Source: Undaria pinnatifida (Eukaryota; Sar; Phaeophyceae; Laminariales; Alariaceae). From it: DNA of 64,000 nt. Position numbers and translations under genes: made by a program. Under the pieces are notes generated by a model. That model was not told where the DNA came from, did not search any database, and was given only the letters and a program-made list of their open reading frames with translations. The DNA lies in assembly GCA_012845835.1 (NCBI GenBank), contig JABAKD010000005.1, positions 10,000,823-10,064,822 on the forward strand, in the 5' to 3' direction. Positions within the stretch are counted from its first letter, which is position 1; every line of letters starts with the position of its first letter. This document shows, piece by piece, positions 11,251 to 23,100 of this stretch.

Positions 11251-11929
11251 AGAAACGCATGCTTTCTGGATAAACAAAAACAACATGAACCATTAGGCAA
11301 ATGAGCTTTATAATACGTAGCTTGTAGTACTCGGCGCGGCCACCACGGCTGCCTCGAGACAGTTTGCGACAAAACGATCCTCTCTTGAGTGGGGCTACGG
11401 TCGTCCGCATCTTGAAGACACCTAGTGTGTAGAAATTACCTCACGGGTTTCGCATTCAATGACGTAAGGGTCACAGTCATTCTCGTTGCCGTTTCTTTTT
11501 CCCTTTTTATTTTCCAAATTTCGGAAAGGTTTCGGAAATTTGTATCGAAACACTGAAGTGTTACGTCTGTCTTAAAAGTGGAAGAAATGCAACGTGTGAA
11601 GAGCATGGAAAGCTTAATATTTCCAAATTTTCATTTTTTTTCTGGCGTTTATTCACGGAAATCTACGAAAACACAATGGAATTGTTGGAAGTTGTGAACA
11701 AAACTTGGATAAGAATGAAGTTTTGGAAATTGTGGACAAAACTTGGCTAAGAATGGCCCCAAGCGACACTACAGACGTGGACATTCACAGCAGTACACCG
11801 CAGACAAACATAGACAGGCATAGGCATACTAACACAATTTTTAAAAGTAATATCCCAGCAATTTCGGAAACGAAACCGTATAAGCCAAACTACTGCTCTC
11901 GACGTGGTCTAATGTTTACCAGCTACCTG
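11251..11929. other. No gene seen
   Basis: AT-rich sequence with two adjacent near-repeats around 11690-11750 (gttgtgaacaaaacttgg / attgtggacaaaacttgg). No exon-like frame. Confidence 0.4.
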
Positions 11930-12230
11930 TTTTTTTTTTTTTTTTTTTTTCACACACATATACCTTCCAGCTTCTGAACAAGCCGTGGTACAGGTGTCGC
12001 CCCTTTCCCCCCCCCGGTTCTTGCCTTCAATTTTTATCGCGCATAGGGTTCAGCAATCCCACTCATCGACTTTTTCATCGAGTGTTGCTAACTTACGCTC
12101 TCGCACTTTGCTAAGTCAATTTGTAAAAAGTCCTCACGAATTTATACGAGTATGCACTCGGCGGGATTCGAACTCACGAAGCTGACCCATACCAGGGTCG
12201 AGGATAACCCGATACGCCACCGGGGCGACC
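11930..12230 (-). mobile_element. SINE-A, tRNA-derived SINE (full copy)
   Basis: In reverse orientation, a poly(T) run of 21 (11930-11950) is followed by a body of about 220 bp and a tRNA-like head. Read on the minus strand, the head has an A-box-like tggcgtatcgggttatcc and a B-box-like gagttcgaatcc. Copies at 19867-20177 and 41989-42305 are collinear over the whole length. It is non-coding and should depend on a LINE for mobility. Confidence 0.8.
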
Positions 12231-12778
12231 GTATACAATATCGGCCTGCGTTTTCCTTCTGCTTTACGCTTTGTAGGTATGTAGGGGAGGCACTCTAACC
12301 TACAGTATCAATTAAGTTATATTTTAAAAAAATCTTTGTCGAGGGGGGGTATTTTTTTTTCGTTTCTATCTTTTTAGGTTGGAAGGATTAGTAATTAATT
12401 AAGTTTGCAAAAGAGGAACGCGACTAAAAAGCTATCCGACATACATCTAGCATCTACAGCAGTGTATCATGTACCAGGGTCAACAGGGTGATGTTGATCA
12501 ATCTGTGTGCGAGAACTATGAAACCCATATGTACATGACTATCATGAAGTCAACGAAGAAGGAAGATGATGGTTGATTGTTGTATTATTACGAGCGATAT
12601 CGAGTTTGTGTTTTTCACCACGCAAAAAATAGGGACCCCTTCCTCTCGAGATGGCTCAAGCCTTTTCGTGCTTGATTGCCCTGTGGTGTTTGGACGGACG
12701 ATCTGATCAAAATCTCGCAACTTTCCACCAACGCCCTCAAGTTGACGAGAGTTACACTTTCTTACAACTCGTACTCCG
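12231..12778. other. No gene seen
   Basis: AT-rich spacer between two SINEs. Short frames here run into the neighbouring SINE-B and are not genes. Confidence 0.4.
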
Positions 12779-13136
12779 TTTTTTTTTTTGTTTTGGCTCA
12801 TCCCCTCTACCTGGTATTATATTTGCATTTTTCTTTCTCCTTCTCCCTCCCTAGACGTGACTCAGATCTAAGACCACTGAGGAGGCTCTTCTCCCCGGTC
12901 CCCACTACGGCTCACGCCTTCGTTTTTGTCGGGAGAAGACTCGAGCTACTTGTTCCCTCATTGACTCGAATCGAATTGAACCTACCCACGCTGGTATCAT
13001 ACGCGCTCTCAGCACTTGACTCCTTTTTTTCTTTTTGCAAGTGAACTCAAAAGTCCAACCCATGTGGGATTCGAACCGCAGAACCAACTCTTGTCTAGCC
13101 GACCCACGTGAAATCCGAGGGTAACCACTAGCGACC
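12779..13136 (-). mobile_element. SINE-B, tRNA-headed SINE (full copy)
   Basis: In reverse orientation, a T-rich tail (12779-) is followed by the body (cctagacgtgactcagatc, gtcgggagaagactcgagc, cgctctcagcacttgactcc) and a tRNA-like head. On the minus strand the head carries gcggttcgaatccc (B box) and a partly deleted A-box region near 13110-13136. This is the reference copy I used to recognise the other SINE-B fragments. Confidence 0.75.
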
Positions 13137-13201
13137 GGCTTACTCTGGGCTTATATGGAAGGGCCGTTTGTATTCGTGTAACATTAATATAGTAGCCGTT
13201 C

Positions 13202-13290
13202 TTAACCCCTTTACAACTGGAAACCCGTTTTCGGGGACAAGATTACTTTGGTTTAGTATAGGGAGGAGTTTGGGGGCTCTAAAGAGGTTG
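13202..13290 (+). mobile_element. TTAA-type MITE (piggyBac-like), copy 1
   Basis: About 90 bp starting TTAAcccctttacaactggaaacccg and ending gggggctctaaagaggtt. The right-hand TTAA has mutated. The imperfect terminal inverted repeat is CCCCTTT/AAAGGGG. It has no coding capacity. Confidence 0.65.
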
Positions 13291-13880
13291 ATCCTTGGGC
13301 ACCGCACTCCCGACACGGGGGCAAAACACTTGAGTTAGAAAGGATTGTTTTAGGACTTGGAAACGGGTCAAGTTTTCGTCCGGTTATATGAATGAGTTAT
13401 GTGAATGTCGTTGTGGTGTTTGAAAGGTGCCTTACAGCAACAGCATCGATGTACGTGCTGGGCCGGCCAAGAAACCCATAATCCGTCAGTCTGGCATATC
13501 TTTTGAACGACAGTGACTCACTGCACACTGAGCATATCCTCGTAATCAGCTAGATACGGTGGTCATTTTTAAGCCCTCCAGCTTGAGAATCTGCCGAGTT
13601 GATGCCGAACTAGTGGTTGCTACTCACGTCTCCTAGTTTAAGCATTTTTTCATGATTTTTTTGTGTCGCTTTTTTTTAAATTGCTCGAAATACAACGTGG
13701 AGGGAATTGGCTCAAATTTTCTGGGCATGTACATCTTGGGATGAGGAGTACGGACATATGCGTTTCATTTCATGGGTCACTTTCGTTCGAAAGTTATGGA
13801 GGAATCCCTGAAATATATGTAAATTTGTATGCAGAGGCCCTTAGGTGGAAACTTGGCCATGCACCTCTCAATTTTTGAAG
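13291..13880. other. Non-coding, possibly the left flank of the inverted-repeat element
   Basis: No gene is recognised. Unlike its surroundings, 13660-13880 is free of known repeats and of mixed composition. The only frame, 13663-13878, lacks recognisable features. Confidence 0.3.
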
Positions 13881-14100
13881 TTCGGACCTGAAATTTTGAC
13901 TCGTGATTTGGACCAAGCTCACCTAAACGTTACCCGACGAACTCCGAAAGAAAGTAAAAAAATGGCCGACAGATGGCCGGCCAAAAGTTTTCCAAAATCA
14001 TGAAATTGATGAAAAGTCCACAATTTTTTTTTTCGAGTTCGTCGGGTACTGTTTTGGTGAGCTTGGTCCAAATCACGTGTCAAAATTTCAGGTCCGAACT
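13881..14100. repeat. Inverted repeat with ~65-bp arms
   Basis: The left arm (13881-13945, gttcggacctgaaattttga...) is repeated as its reverse complement at 14035-14100 (...tcaaaatttcaggtccgaac), with a spacer of about 90 bp and few mismatches. It could form a hairpin in DNA or in transcripts. Confidence 0.75.
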
Positions 14101-14377
14101 CGAAAAAATGAGCGCTGCACAGCGATATTGGCTTGTTTTGAGCGTCTTGGCCGGCCCAGCTTGTATTGTCCCTGCGGACGTCCCGCGACGCTGTTATAGC
14201 CCATAACGGCGCGGTAAAATGCAGAACATGCCATCCGGCGTTGTAGTATTGGAGGCGCCGACCCTTGCACCACACCGTAATTACAGGAGGGGAAAAGTAC
14301 GAAGCATTCGCACTTTTTTTAGGATCCATGGTGTCCTCAACTCTTTCTACAAGATTGTCCACCTTGATCGGGAACCA

Positions 14378-15194
14378 CGATGACAGAAAGCGGTATACCG
14401 CAACCATTCCGCGCCACAGTACGGTATAGCAGAATACACCTAGATTTTTTACCCTGATCCGCGACGCTGATTGGTCAACTCAGCCTCGTGCCGTTTTGGA
14501 CACCAACTCACTTGCGGTACATGGTACCGAGGCTTTTCAGTTCGGCCGTCACCGTTTTCTGACACAACTCGTACCGCTTTCTGTCGGAAAAAATACCATG
14601 CGGACCGGCTCTGCCCGAGACTCTTCACGGCCCATAGCCTTCCAATTCCCGACCGAATCTCAACCATGAGCGCCACGTCATGTAACATGCATAGAACTGC
14701 GCGCTATCTACATATTCCGGATCCCTTCAGGGCAATCATTGCAACACCCGTTGGGCACAGCACTAGCAGCACGAGCCGCTGCTCAACCACGCAAAGCTCG
14801 CACACGTACGTATTGCGGGGGAAAGGTTGGGGCAAAAGGACAAAGAGGGAGTGATATTTGATCTGAAGGGATCCGAAATATGAAACCGCGCAGTTCTATG
14901 GTTGAGATTCGGTCGGAAATCGAAAGGTTATGGACCCGTAAAGAGTCTCGGGTCAAGTCGGTCCGCATGGTATATTTTCCGACAGAGAGCGGTACGAGTT
15001 GTGTCAGAAAACGGTGACGGCCGAGCTGAAAAGCCGCGGTACCATGTACCGCAAGGAGTTGGTGTCCGAAACCGGCACAAGGCTGAGTTGACCAATCAAC
15101 GTCGCGGATCGGGGTAAAAAATCTAGGTGCATTCTGCTGTACCTCACAGTGGCGCGGAATAGTCGCGGTATACCGCTTTCTGTCGTCCGCCCAT
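14378..15194. mobile_element. Long inverted repeat, foldback-type element
   Basis: The left arm runs about 14378-14730 and the right arm about 14858-15194, each near 300 bp, around a loop of about 130 bp. Matched landmarks are cagaaagcggtataccgc (left) with gcggtataccgctttctg (right), ggtacatggtaccgaggctt with its right counterpart aagccgcggtaccatgtacc, and agaactgcgcg with cgcgcagttct. Divergence between arms is moderate, with small indels. There is no transposase. I found no certain target-site duplication, so a foldback transposon and a simple inverted duplication both remain possible. Confidence 0.75.
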
Positions 15195-16089
15195 TTTTAC
15201 TTACAGCGCGAATTTGAGTCAACACGCCGATGAAAACCGTAAAAACATTCATTTTATTTTATTTGATATCTCAGCGAGATCGAATCTCACCCAATTCGTT
15301 GCCAACATAGAGATATGGCCAAAATACAAAATATGATTGCGTGCATAAAACAACTAGTAACGAGAAAAATGGCATTTCTGCGATGCAGCTCTCAGTTTTG
15401 AGATTTTCGAAAATCAACCCGTATTTGCAACGCGCGTGCAAAGTTACTTCGAGTGGAACCATTGTACGTTTATTTTTGGTCAAAAAGTTATGACCGTTTT
15501 TGTATTTTTCGGAGGTGTGAACCGGCCTTATCTCTCGGATACAGTAATAAAATAAAGGTCCAGTATGAGGAAATGCGTTGGTTGTCGTGTAAACAACCCC
15601 GTGTCACAAAATTGCACGTCCAGGTCCGTAAAAATGGGCGGTGCGTGGCCAGTCTTGTGCTTATACAGAGTCTTAACTGCCCCAACTCGTAGACGCGCCG
15701 CTCGGCGTTTGCACTCTGCCGTTCGCTTGAAAAATCGGTCTTGAAGTTTATCCCTGGGGCGTGTTCAAACCGGTACAAGCTTGTCATGGACCTGCTACGC
15801 GTATACGCGCATTGAGTTGTGCCGGTGCACAGCTTTTCCGAACCCCCGGGATGTTGGTCTACAGCAGTACTGTTTGTTGACAGGGACAGTTGCGGTGCTA
15901 CGTGGTTGCGTGTGTTGAGGGGAGTGGCCTCGTTTTTTTTTTTTTTTTTGTCTTTTCCACAACAGCGCTGATTACCCTCTGAGGGTCCATGTACAGCAAT
16001 ATAACAAAATATAATTTTACTCTCGGTGATTTTATTACGTGTGCTGCCCATAGCAGCAATGGTAGACGGGAGGATTTGGAAAGATATGG
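15195..16089. other. No gene recognised
   Basis: A 210-codon minus-strand frame at 15488-16120 is the longest here. It crosses a poly(T) tract (15937-15949) and shows no domain, so I do not call it a gene. No known repeat family of the window occurs. Confidence 0.35.
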
Positions 16090-16156
16090 TAAAGCTTAAG
16101 CTCACCACACTTGCTTGCACATATTTTCGTGCACGTCGTATGTCAATTTAACTCCT
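16090..16156 (-). mobile_element. Fragment of the A-tailed SINE-like element
   Basis: The block aagctcaccacac...tattttcgtgcacgtcgtatgtcaatttaact is a diverged reverse complement of the 3' part of the element at 766-1013. Confidence 0.55.
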
Positions 16157-16179
16157 CCATTGTATTCGCAAAATTAAAT

Positions 16180-16253
16180 ATATCACGCAGCTTGCGAAGA
16201 TGAGTATCGGCCCTAAATTTATCGAACTCAGAGCTGACGTGTTTAAAATATAT
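16180..16253 (+). repeat. Dispersed repeat R1, copy 5
   Basis: R1 core in plus orientation: acgcagcttgcgaagatgag, then aatttatcgaactcagagct, ending in gtttaaaatatatttt. Confidence 0.6.
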
Positions 16254-16808
16254 TTTTTTCAATTATTAACTCGTTCTTGTCATGGTGCGAGCATGCAGCA
16301 CACGGCGGTGCAAGCTGTGCGCGTGTGTTTAATAGTACTTGCTTTGGAGTTCGACAAACAGTAGTAAAATCTTCGTCAGCTAATCTACAAGCAACCCGGG
16401 TTGCTTCGTGTTGACCCCCTTTAGAGCCCCAACAGTATGTGCTCTGTTGGGTGTCTAGCGTGCGGCAGTTTTTTTGTCTAGTAATCGTTGTGCCCGGTCC
16501 CAAAGAGGTAGTACAAGAGAGGAGGCTTACATCCATTTCAATTTGTTTCCTTTTTTTTGCGCTTTTTGCTGGGTAAGGAGCGTATACGCCATGGCTATTA
16601 GATAACGCTCTATGAAATACCTCGTACAACTCCATAAATGTTTTCGCTTTTTTTTTCTCTCTTTTTCTTTGAACGGATAGCATGTACTGGTATTCGTTAC
16701 TCAACAGTGTTTTCCTGAACTCTTGTTGCACGTATTTCTCTCAAGTTTTCTTGCCAGTTGCTTCTTCTATTTTTTATTGCCATTATCCATTACCAGTATT
16801 TTATTAAA
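16254..16808. other. No gene recognised; sequence between two facing R1 copies
   Basis: About 550 bp is bounded by a plus-strand R1 (16180) and a minus-strand R1 (16809), with the AAATAT ends facing inward. A 162-codon minus-strand frame (16243-16731) lies inside and has no recognisable domain. The arrangement could be a composite element or chance. Confidence 0.35.
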
Positions 16809-16903
16809 ATATTTCAAGGACGTCAGCCGTGAGTTCGACGAATTTCGGGTCAATACTCATCTTTGCAAGCTGCGTTGGTGGTACTTGTAATATACTTTAA
16901 TTA
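16809..16903 (-). repeat. Dispersed repeat R1, copy 6 (inverted)
   Basis: Reverse complement of the R1 core (ggacgtcagccgtgagttcg, then atactcatctttgcaagctg) plus the gtacttgtaatatac flank. It ends about 150 bp before the coding exon at 17055. Confidence 0.65.
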
Positions 16904-17054
16904 CGTATACCTGTATTCCTTTTTTTCGTCTTGTTAGTTTCTGGTTTTTTCTTCACCAGTGCCAGTAGTGTTCACCAGTGCTCACTTTGTTTCTGATTAA
17001 AGTATAAAGTTATTTTTTTCTTTCCTTCGTGTTTTTCTTTTTCCAATCATTCAG

Positions 17055-17186
17055 GTTGAGACTAAGGTTACGAAAAAGCTCCAAGTTGTCGCGACGAAGG
17101 TTGAGAAATTTCGGTCAGAACCCGATTCTCCCCAAGAAGTGGCCTGGAGGGAGTGGGCAGCGAAGATTCTTGAGGAGTACGAGCCG
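17055..17186 (+). CDS. PHD gene exon: charged helical segment
   Basis: Acceptor aatcattcag, donor GAGCCG|gtaagg, 44 codons in phase 0. The peptide (VETKVTKKLQVVATKVEKF..., then WREWAAKILEEYEP) is amphipathic and charged, like a short coiled coil preceding the PHD finger. The other two frames give Arg/Leu-rich nonsense. Confidence 0.65.
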
Positions 17187-20100
17187 GTAAGGTCGCCGTC
17201 TTGTTTACCACTGCAATGCTTGTCCCACACTATTTCCAAGTAGATATCTTCATAAACTTGGGTGCACCGTTCTTATCGAAGCCGCTTTCTGTTTTTGTGT
17301 TTGTAACATTCCGCTTTTTGTTTACCCTGTTCTTGCGTGCATGCGTGCGCCCCTCTCTTCTCCGTTTCATGCGCCTTCCCGGTACCGGCTATAAGTTGCG
17401 GATTCGGATAGTGGCAGAGCGGGCGAAGGCCAATGCGAAGAAGGACGAGCAGCGCAGGGTTGAGGCGAAGCGCCAGGAGGAGGAGCTTATGGCTGTCTGC
17501 TACGTCTGCCACAGCGGAGACCACAGCGACGAGGATAGCATTGTGTTCTGCGACCGCTGCTGCGTCGCCGTTCACACTTCGTGCTACGACGCTCAAGGGG
17601 TGAGAGGATGGGAGACGAGGCTAGATTGCAATCCTAGAACTGTAGCACTGAATTGCAGGCCACGCGCTGCTATCAGGTTCTTTGTGTTTCAAGCTAGAGC
17701 CCGTCGCCGCTGTACCCCTAACGCTATCGCTCTGCCCCTCCCTCTCTCCTTCCACTCACGCCGTTGCTGATGGTGATTTTTCCTGTCTTCCCTTTCATGT
17801 GTCCCTAAAGGTGAACGCAACCGACAACTGGTACTGCGACTTCTGCAGCTATGTCATTTCCAAGGTGCGAACAAGCGCTATTCCCTCGGAAGCAATTACC
17901 GAATTGGCCATTTGGTTTACTTCATAGATCTGGAGTTGTTGATTTTGCGTGTTGGCCTTTTTCTGTACACCCAACCCCACTACGAGTACCCGTTTTTTGT
18001 TTTGTTTTTGCTCATCCCTACTATTATTTTCTCAATTTCATTTCATGTTCTCCCTCTCCCTAGACGTTACTCAGATCCAGGGTCACATGGCAGGCTCTTC
18101 TCCCCTCTCCCCGCTACCGTCGAGAGGACCCTCCAGTTTGATCGCGAGAAGACTCTATTACGGAGGACGATAGTAAATATGACCAAATATTGGTAGTAAA
18201 ACAGATTGATACTCCGGAGTATATAGGTTTTTGTGTTCACCGTAGGTCCTATTTACTAGGGGTCCCCCGTAATAGCTGTTTCCTCCTTCGTCTACTGGCA
18301 TCGAAATTGCGCCTACCCACGCAGCTAGGCGCTCTCAGCAGTTGATTCCTCTGGTTTTTATTGCAGCAAATACACTCGAGAATCCAACCCGCGTCGGAGT
18401 CGAACCCCAGAACCGACTATAATAAGTAGTAGCATTCGAGGGTAACCACTAGACCACCTGGGCGACCGGCTTACGTACTATTCACTATTGTAACCTCCTG
18501 CGCTCGTGTGTGTGTTTTGTTCACGTTAAATCGGTTCTTTTACCCAATGAAATACTTTGAACGCCCAGTGTTTAATGCTGATTTTTCATCCTAGAGAGAT
18601 GCAAATTGTTTGGTCAGGCTGAAACAGAGAAACCAAAGGAACAAACTATCGCGAAATGAACAGGAAAAAAGCGAATTAAATGTCAGCGTACCGGTTATGA
18701 ATAAGGCATACTGCTGGGTATACTTCCTCTGTACGAATACCTTAAGTAAAGCCATCTATGTTTGCGCAAACCCTTAACCGTGTCCGATTTTTAATCCGAT
18801 GTTTTATTGGATTATTGGGGTGTTTTTGGTCTAACTGTTGAATAAAAAAGCTTCGAACATCTCCGCCTGGGGGGTAAACGACCGAGAATACAACAGTCGA
18901 CCCCAAAAAGCTCGCAGATCGCCCTTTATACGTGATGAAAGAAAAAATCATTCGGCGCAGAAAAATCTCAAAAAACGACCCCAAAAAGATCCACTGTTAA
19001 GTGTTTTTTTTTTTTTTCCGTGTAAGAACTGCTGTAACTCACATTTTTTTCATGTTGTCAGCTTCTCATGTAATAACGATTGTGCCATCGTCAACATTGC
19101 TGTTCGAGAAAAAAAATGAAAAATAATCGTTATAATATATGAGCGTGGTCCAGTTCTTAAGAGCATACCACCTACTCGAGCATCTTGCTTGAGGTACACT
19201 CGTCTTTGTACGAGACGAAGAGGGTTATCACTACGTTGGTTGACTGCGTTTGATGCAGTTTTGGTTAGGGTTTCTTATATTTTTCAAGAAAGTATGTCAA
19301 CTTTTTTTTTTTCTCCTCCGGCGGATGGGGAAAAATACTGCTCAAGCTCACCACGCTTCCACGTATTTTCATACACGTCGTGTGTCAATTTAATTTAACT
19401 CAATTGCATATTAGCAATAATATGTCGGCCTTTTTCTCAAGTAAGTAGTGAGGTACTCATGTACGATCTGAATATATATATATATACTTCGAAGTATATG
19501 TATATACGACGTATGCACACCTAGTCAGTAGACCTTACCAATTTTTTCGAGAAAATGGTTGACACACTCTTTGTACGAGACGAAGGTGCTTTCACCCACA
19601 CTGGTTGGTTTCATTCCATTAGGGTTGGGGTTAGGGTTAGGGCATACATAATTTTAAGTGTATGTCAACTATGTCGTCGAAAAAGCGACAAGGTGCTCTT
19701 CACCTAGTGGGGTGTCTTTCTTCAACCATGCTAGAGTAAAATGGTTAGAAATGTCAAATACTGCTGTCTGTGTATCACCGCCTTAGGGGTCTATTATAGT
19801 AGTACGTAGTGTATAAGCATCAGCATGCACCCCTACGTAATGTAGTACTAGTATTATTACCGATAGTTTATTTATTTATTTATTTTTCACACTTCTACTT
19901 TCCAGCTTCTGGATAAGCCGTGGTCACAGGTGTCTTCCCTTCCCCTCCCCGGCTATTGCCTTCAATTTTTATCGCGCATAGGGGTCAGCAATCCCACTGC
20001 TCGTCAATTTTTCACCGAGTGCTGTTCCTAACTCACGCTCTCGCGCTTTCCGCAAGCCAATTTGTGCACAAGAAAAATTCCCTACGAGTTATAGGAGTAT

Positions 20101-23100
20101 GCACTTGAGGGAACTCGAACCCACGAAACTAACCTATACCAGGCTCGAGGATAACCGGATACGCCACGGGGGCGACCGGCATCCGATGTACCTGGTACCT
20201 GGTCCCAACCCGATCTGAAGCCTAACCCATACCCTAGCCCGAAAATCATACGGGGTGGGATCGGGGTGTGTACGTAAATTACATTGTTTTGGGTGTGAGT
20301 GCATTTTTCTATGCGCTCTTAGGGGTGTAGAGAATTTTTTCATATGACATGCATCCCGACCGACGCATGCCTCTTTGTATATACGTAGCCCCTAGGGGTG
20401 TGTGTAGGGATGTATATAATTTTCCGTACGACCTGCACCCCGACCGACGCATGCCTCTCTATTTTTTTTTTTACTGGGGCTTCTCCCTCACTTGAGCGGC
20501 TCCATGCTTGACCCGAACACTAACTTCGAGAAGAAAATGGAAGTGCAACCGATAAACAAATCATCCCCCGCCTAGGTATTTGACGACTTATGCCCTGTAC
20601 TGTTGTTGTAATGTCCACGATATCGCGTCCCTCTTCTGTGCAGTGTATTAATTGCAACCAACCCCCGTGTATGTGCTACTATCTTCCCCTCTGCGAAGTT
20701 TCTGGCTCTTTTTTGTGTGCTTGGTGTTGATTTGTTTCACTGGATAAGTCCTCAGTTGAGGAAGGAGCACAGCCTCTCACAAACGTTTTGGCCAATAAGG
20801 GCCATCCTGGCCGTAGCAAGTGCCCGGCTAATAGACGTTACTCATGGTTTAAGAGGAAGCATATTGGTAAACTCTTGTCTGCCACACCTTTCAGCCTTGA
20901 TCCACAGAGCGGCAAGCAGTAGTTTCAACTTGTCGGCTGGCATCCAGCTTTCTGTTCTCTGTTGTATGCGTCGCGTCTCTAGTGCTCGTCGTGTCCTTGT
21001 TTCTCCCGGGAGAGCGAGTTCAACCTCGACCAGAGTCACTCCCTGATGCAATGTGATTCAACACCGAACCACGAACCCTAGATTCCTCCGTTTAGTCTTC
21101 CGCTTTTTTTTGCGGCGTTTTCATATATCTGTTTTCGCCGCTATCTCCTAACCCCTCCAGATTTTTTCTATCGAGTTGCTAGGACAAACAGCTAGGGTCT
21201 TGTTGTCTCCTGTTTATCTCCGGGAGGACGGATAGACATGGTTGAGGTCACCTCAATGTTAAAAGCATAGCTTAACCCCTTTGGGGCCCCAAAACTGTTC
21301 CCTGTACTATTTCCAAGTAGTTTTGTCCCCAAAACGGGTTTCTAGTTGTAAAGGCGTTAAGCTCACCATACTGGTAAAATAATGGTCAAGAGTAGCTTTT
21401 TTGGGATTTCAGAGGGGAGACACAGCGGTTCAAGATTGCGATTTCAACCGCAACCACCCGAAGCTAATAGAGCTCGAAGTTAAGGATGATGCATTCAATG
21501 CAGGGCTCCAATGCGGCGGTTGTGGGTTACGCCCACAGCATTCGCCCCCCACTCCTATCCGTACCCCCATCCTCCCCCCTCCCACCCCTGTACCAAGTAC
21601 CCCTGTACCAAGTACCCCTGTACCAAGTACCCCTGTACCCCAACCCCCATTCTCCCACCCTCGGCCTATCCCTTCAGCCCCATTGCCACCCTCAACCATA
21701 TTCCCTCCCTCTCCCACTTGTCACTCCAATCCATTCCCAACCCCACCACCCACCCCTACCCATTCCCCACCCCCCCCCTCCCCTATACCCCTCGCGACCA
21801 GCACTCGACCCCTACGCACCCCTATGCACCAACCCACCACTATACTCCTCCCCCATCCCTTATACCCCATCATGCCACCATACTCCTCCCCCCTCCCTTA
21901 TATCCCTACCTCAGCCAATACCGCAGCCAATACCGCACCCCTATACCACCCACACATCCCCACACATCCCCACACATCATCCCTCACTCCCACCGCCCCC
22001 CCTATACCTTTCACCCCTACATCCCAACCCCATCCCTCACCCCCACCCCCTCCACATCCCAACCCCATCCCTCACCCCCACCCCCTCCCCTATATTCCTA
22101 CCGATACCAATACCCCACCCCTGTACCCCAACCCCACCCCTCACTCCCACCCGCACCTCCTCAAACTTACCGCCACACCACTAGGCAAGGAAGCACCTGG
22201 AGGTCGTGCTGGCTACCTTGGTGACGTCAATGCAGAAGCCGAAGACGCCGCTTGCTCTACCGATGTCAGAAAAGATGGACGTGGCAGGGGAGGGGAGGAA
22301 CGGGAAGGGAGTACTCAGCATTACCTCCGGACAGAGCGTCGGACCGCCACCGTCTGCGGCCGCCTCCACCCGCGCGCCCACGCAGGGTCCAGCTAAGAAG
22401 ATCAGGATCAAACTGTCGCGACCCCAGAAAGATCCGGGCAAGACAAAGGCCCCGAAGAACCTGCAGCGCAAGCCGTGCGTACCGCCTCAAGACCTCGCTG
22501 CCATGCCATCTTCTGCGATGACGGCGGACGAGGCGGAAGACTCGCTCGTGACGCCGTACGTGTCTCCCCCGTCGTTGGTTGAAGCTGACGCCGCGAAAGC
22601 TAAGACCGGGCTTCCCACACAAGCCAAAGCACCGGCGGGTCACCTTCGAAAAACCGGTTCCAAGCTTTCGCCCTCGGACGCAAGTGCTATTGCTGCAGCG
22701 GGTTCGTGTTCGGCGACGTCCTTGTCTGCGAGCGGCCGTGGCCGTGGCCGTGGCCGTGGCCGTGGCCGTGGCCGCGGTCGAGGCCGGGGGCTTGACCGAG
22801 GCGGGGGGCGTGACCGGGGTATCCGTGGTGGTGATGTTGGTAGTGTTGATGTGGATGAACGTGGTGTTAGTGGTAGCGTTGGTCTAGATAGTTGCGCTAT
22901 GCGAGTGGATGCGGGCGTGTCGTCGACTTCCCACCCCCCAAAGGTGGTAGAGGTTGTGGACCTTGTAGAGCAGGACGCAGGGACGAACGGAAAAACCGAT
23001 TCACGGACGCTGGGCTCTAGCCGGGAGGCAGAGTTGGCGAAGCTAGCGGCAGAGGGCTGGGTGAAGGGGCCCATGGGACCACCACTAACCCCGGAAGAAG

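Larger units (their letters stand above)
7096..17054 (+). other. Proposed 10-kb intron of the PHD gene, filled with repeats
   Basis: Nearly all recognisable content is repeats: R1 copies (7.67-7.99 kb), SINE-B (8.4-9.0 and 12.8 kb), GATCTA arrays (9.06-9.3 and 10.0-10.2 kb), a GA-rich tandem array (10.88-11.25 kb), SINE-A (11.93 kb), a TTAA MITE (13.2 kb) and a long inverted repeat (14.38-15.19 kb). I found no exon-like frame with domain content. If the 6.9-kb exon is wrong, this stretch is intergenic and holds the true promoter. Confidence 0.35.

Noticed and set aside
21401..22396. 331-codon proline-rich plus-strand frame
   Set aside because: Three overlapping frames are all open because the tract lacks G; splicing at 21478/22185 gives a continuous helix instead.
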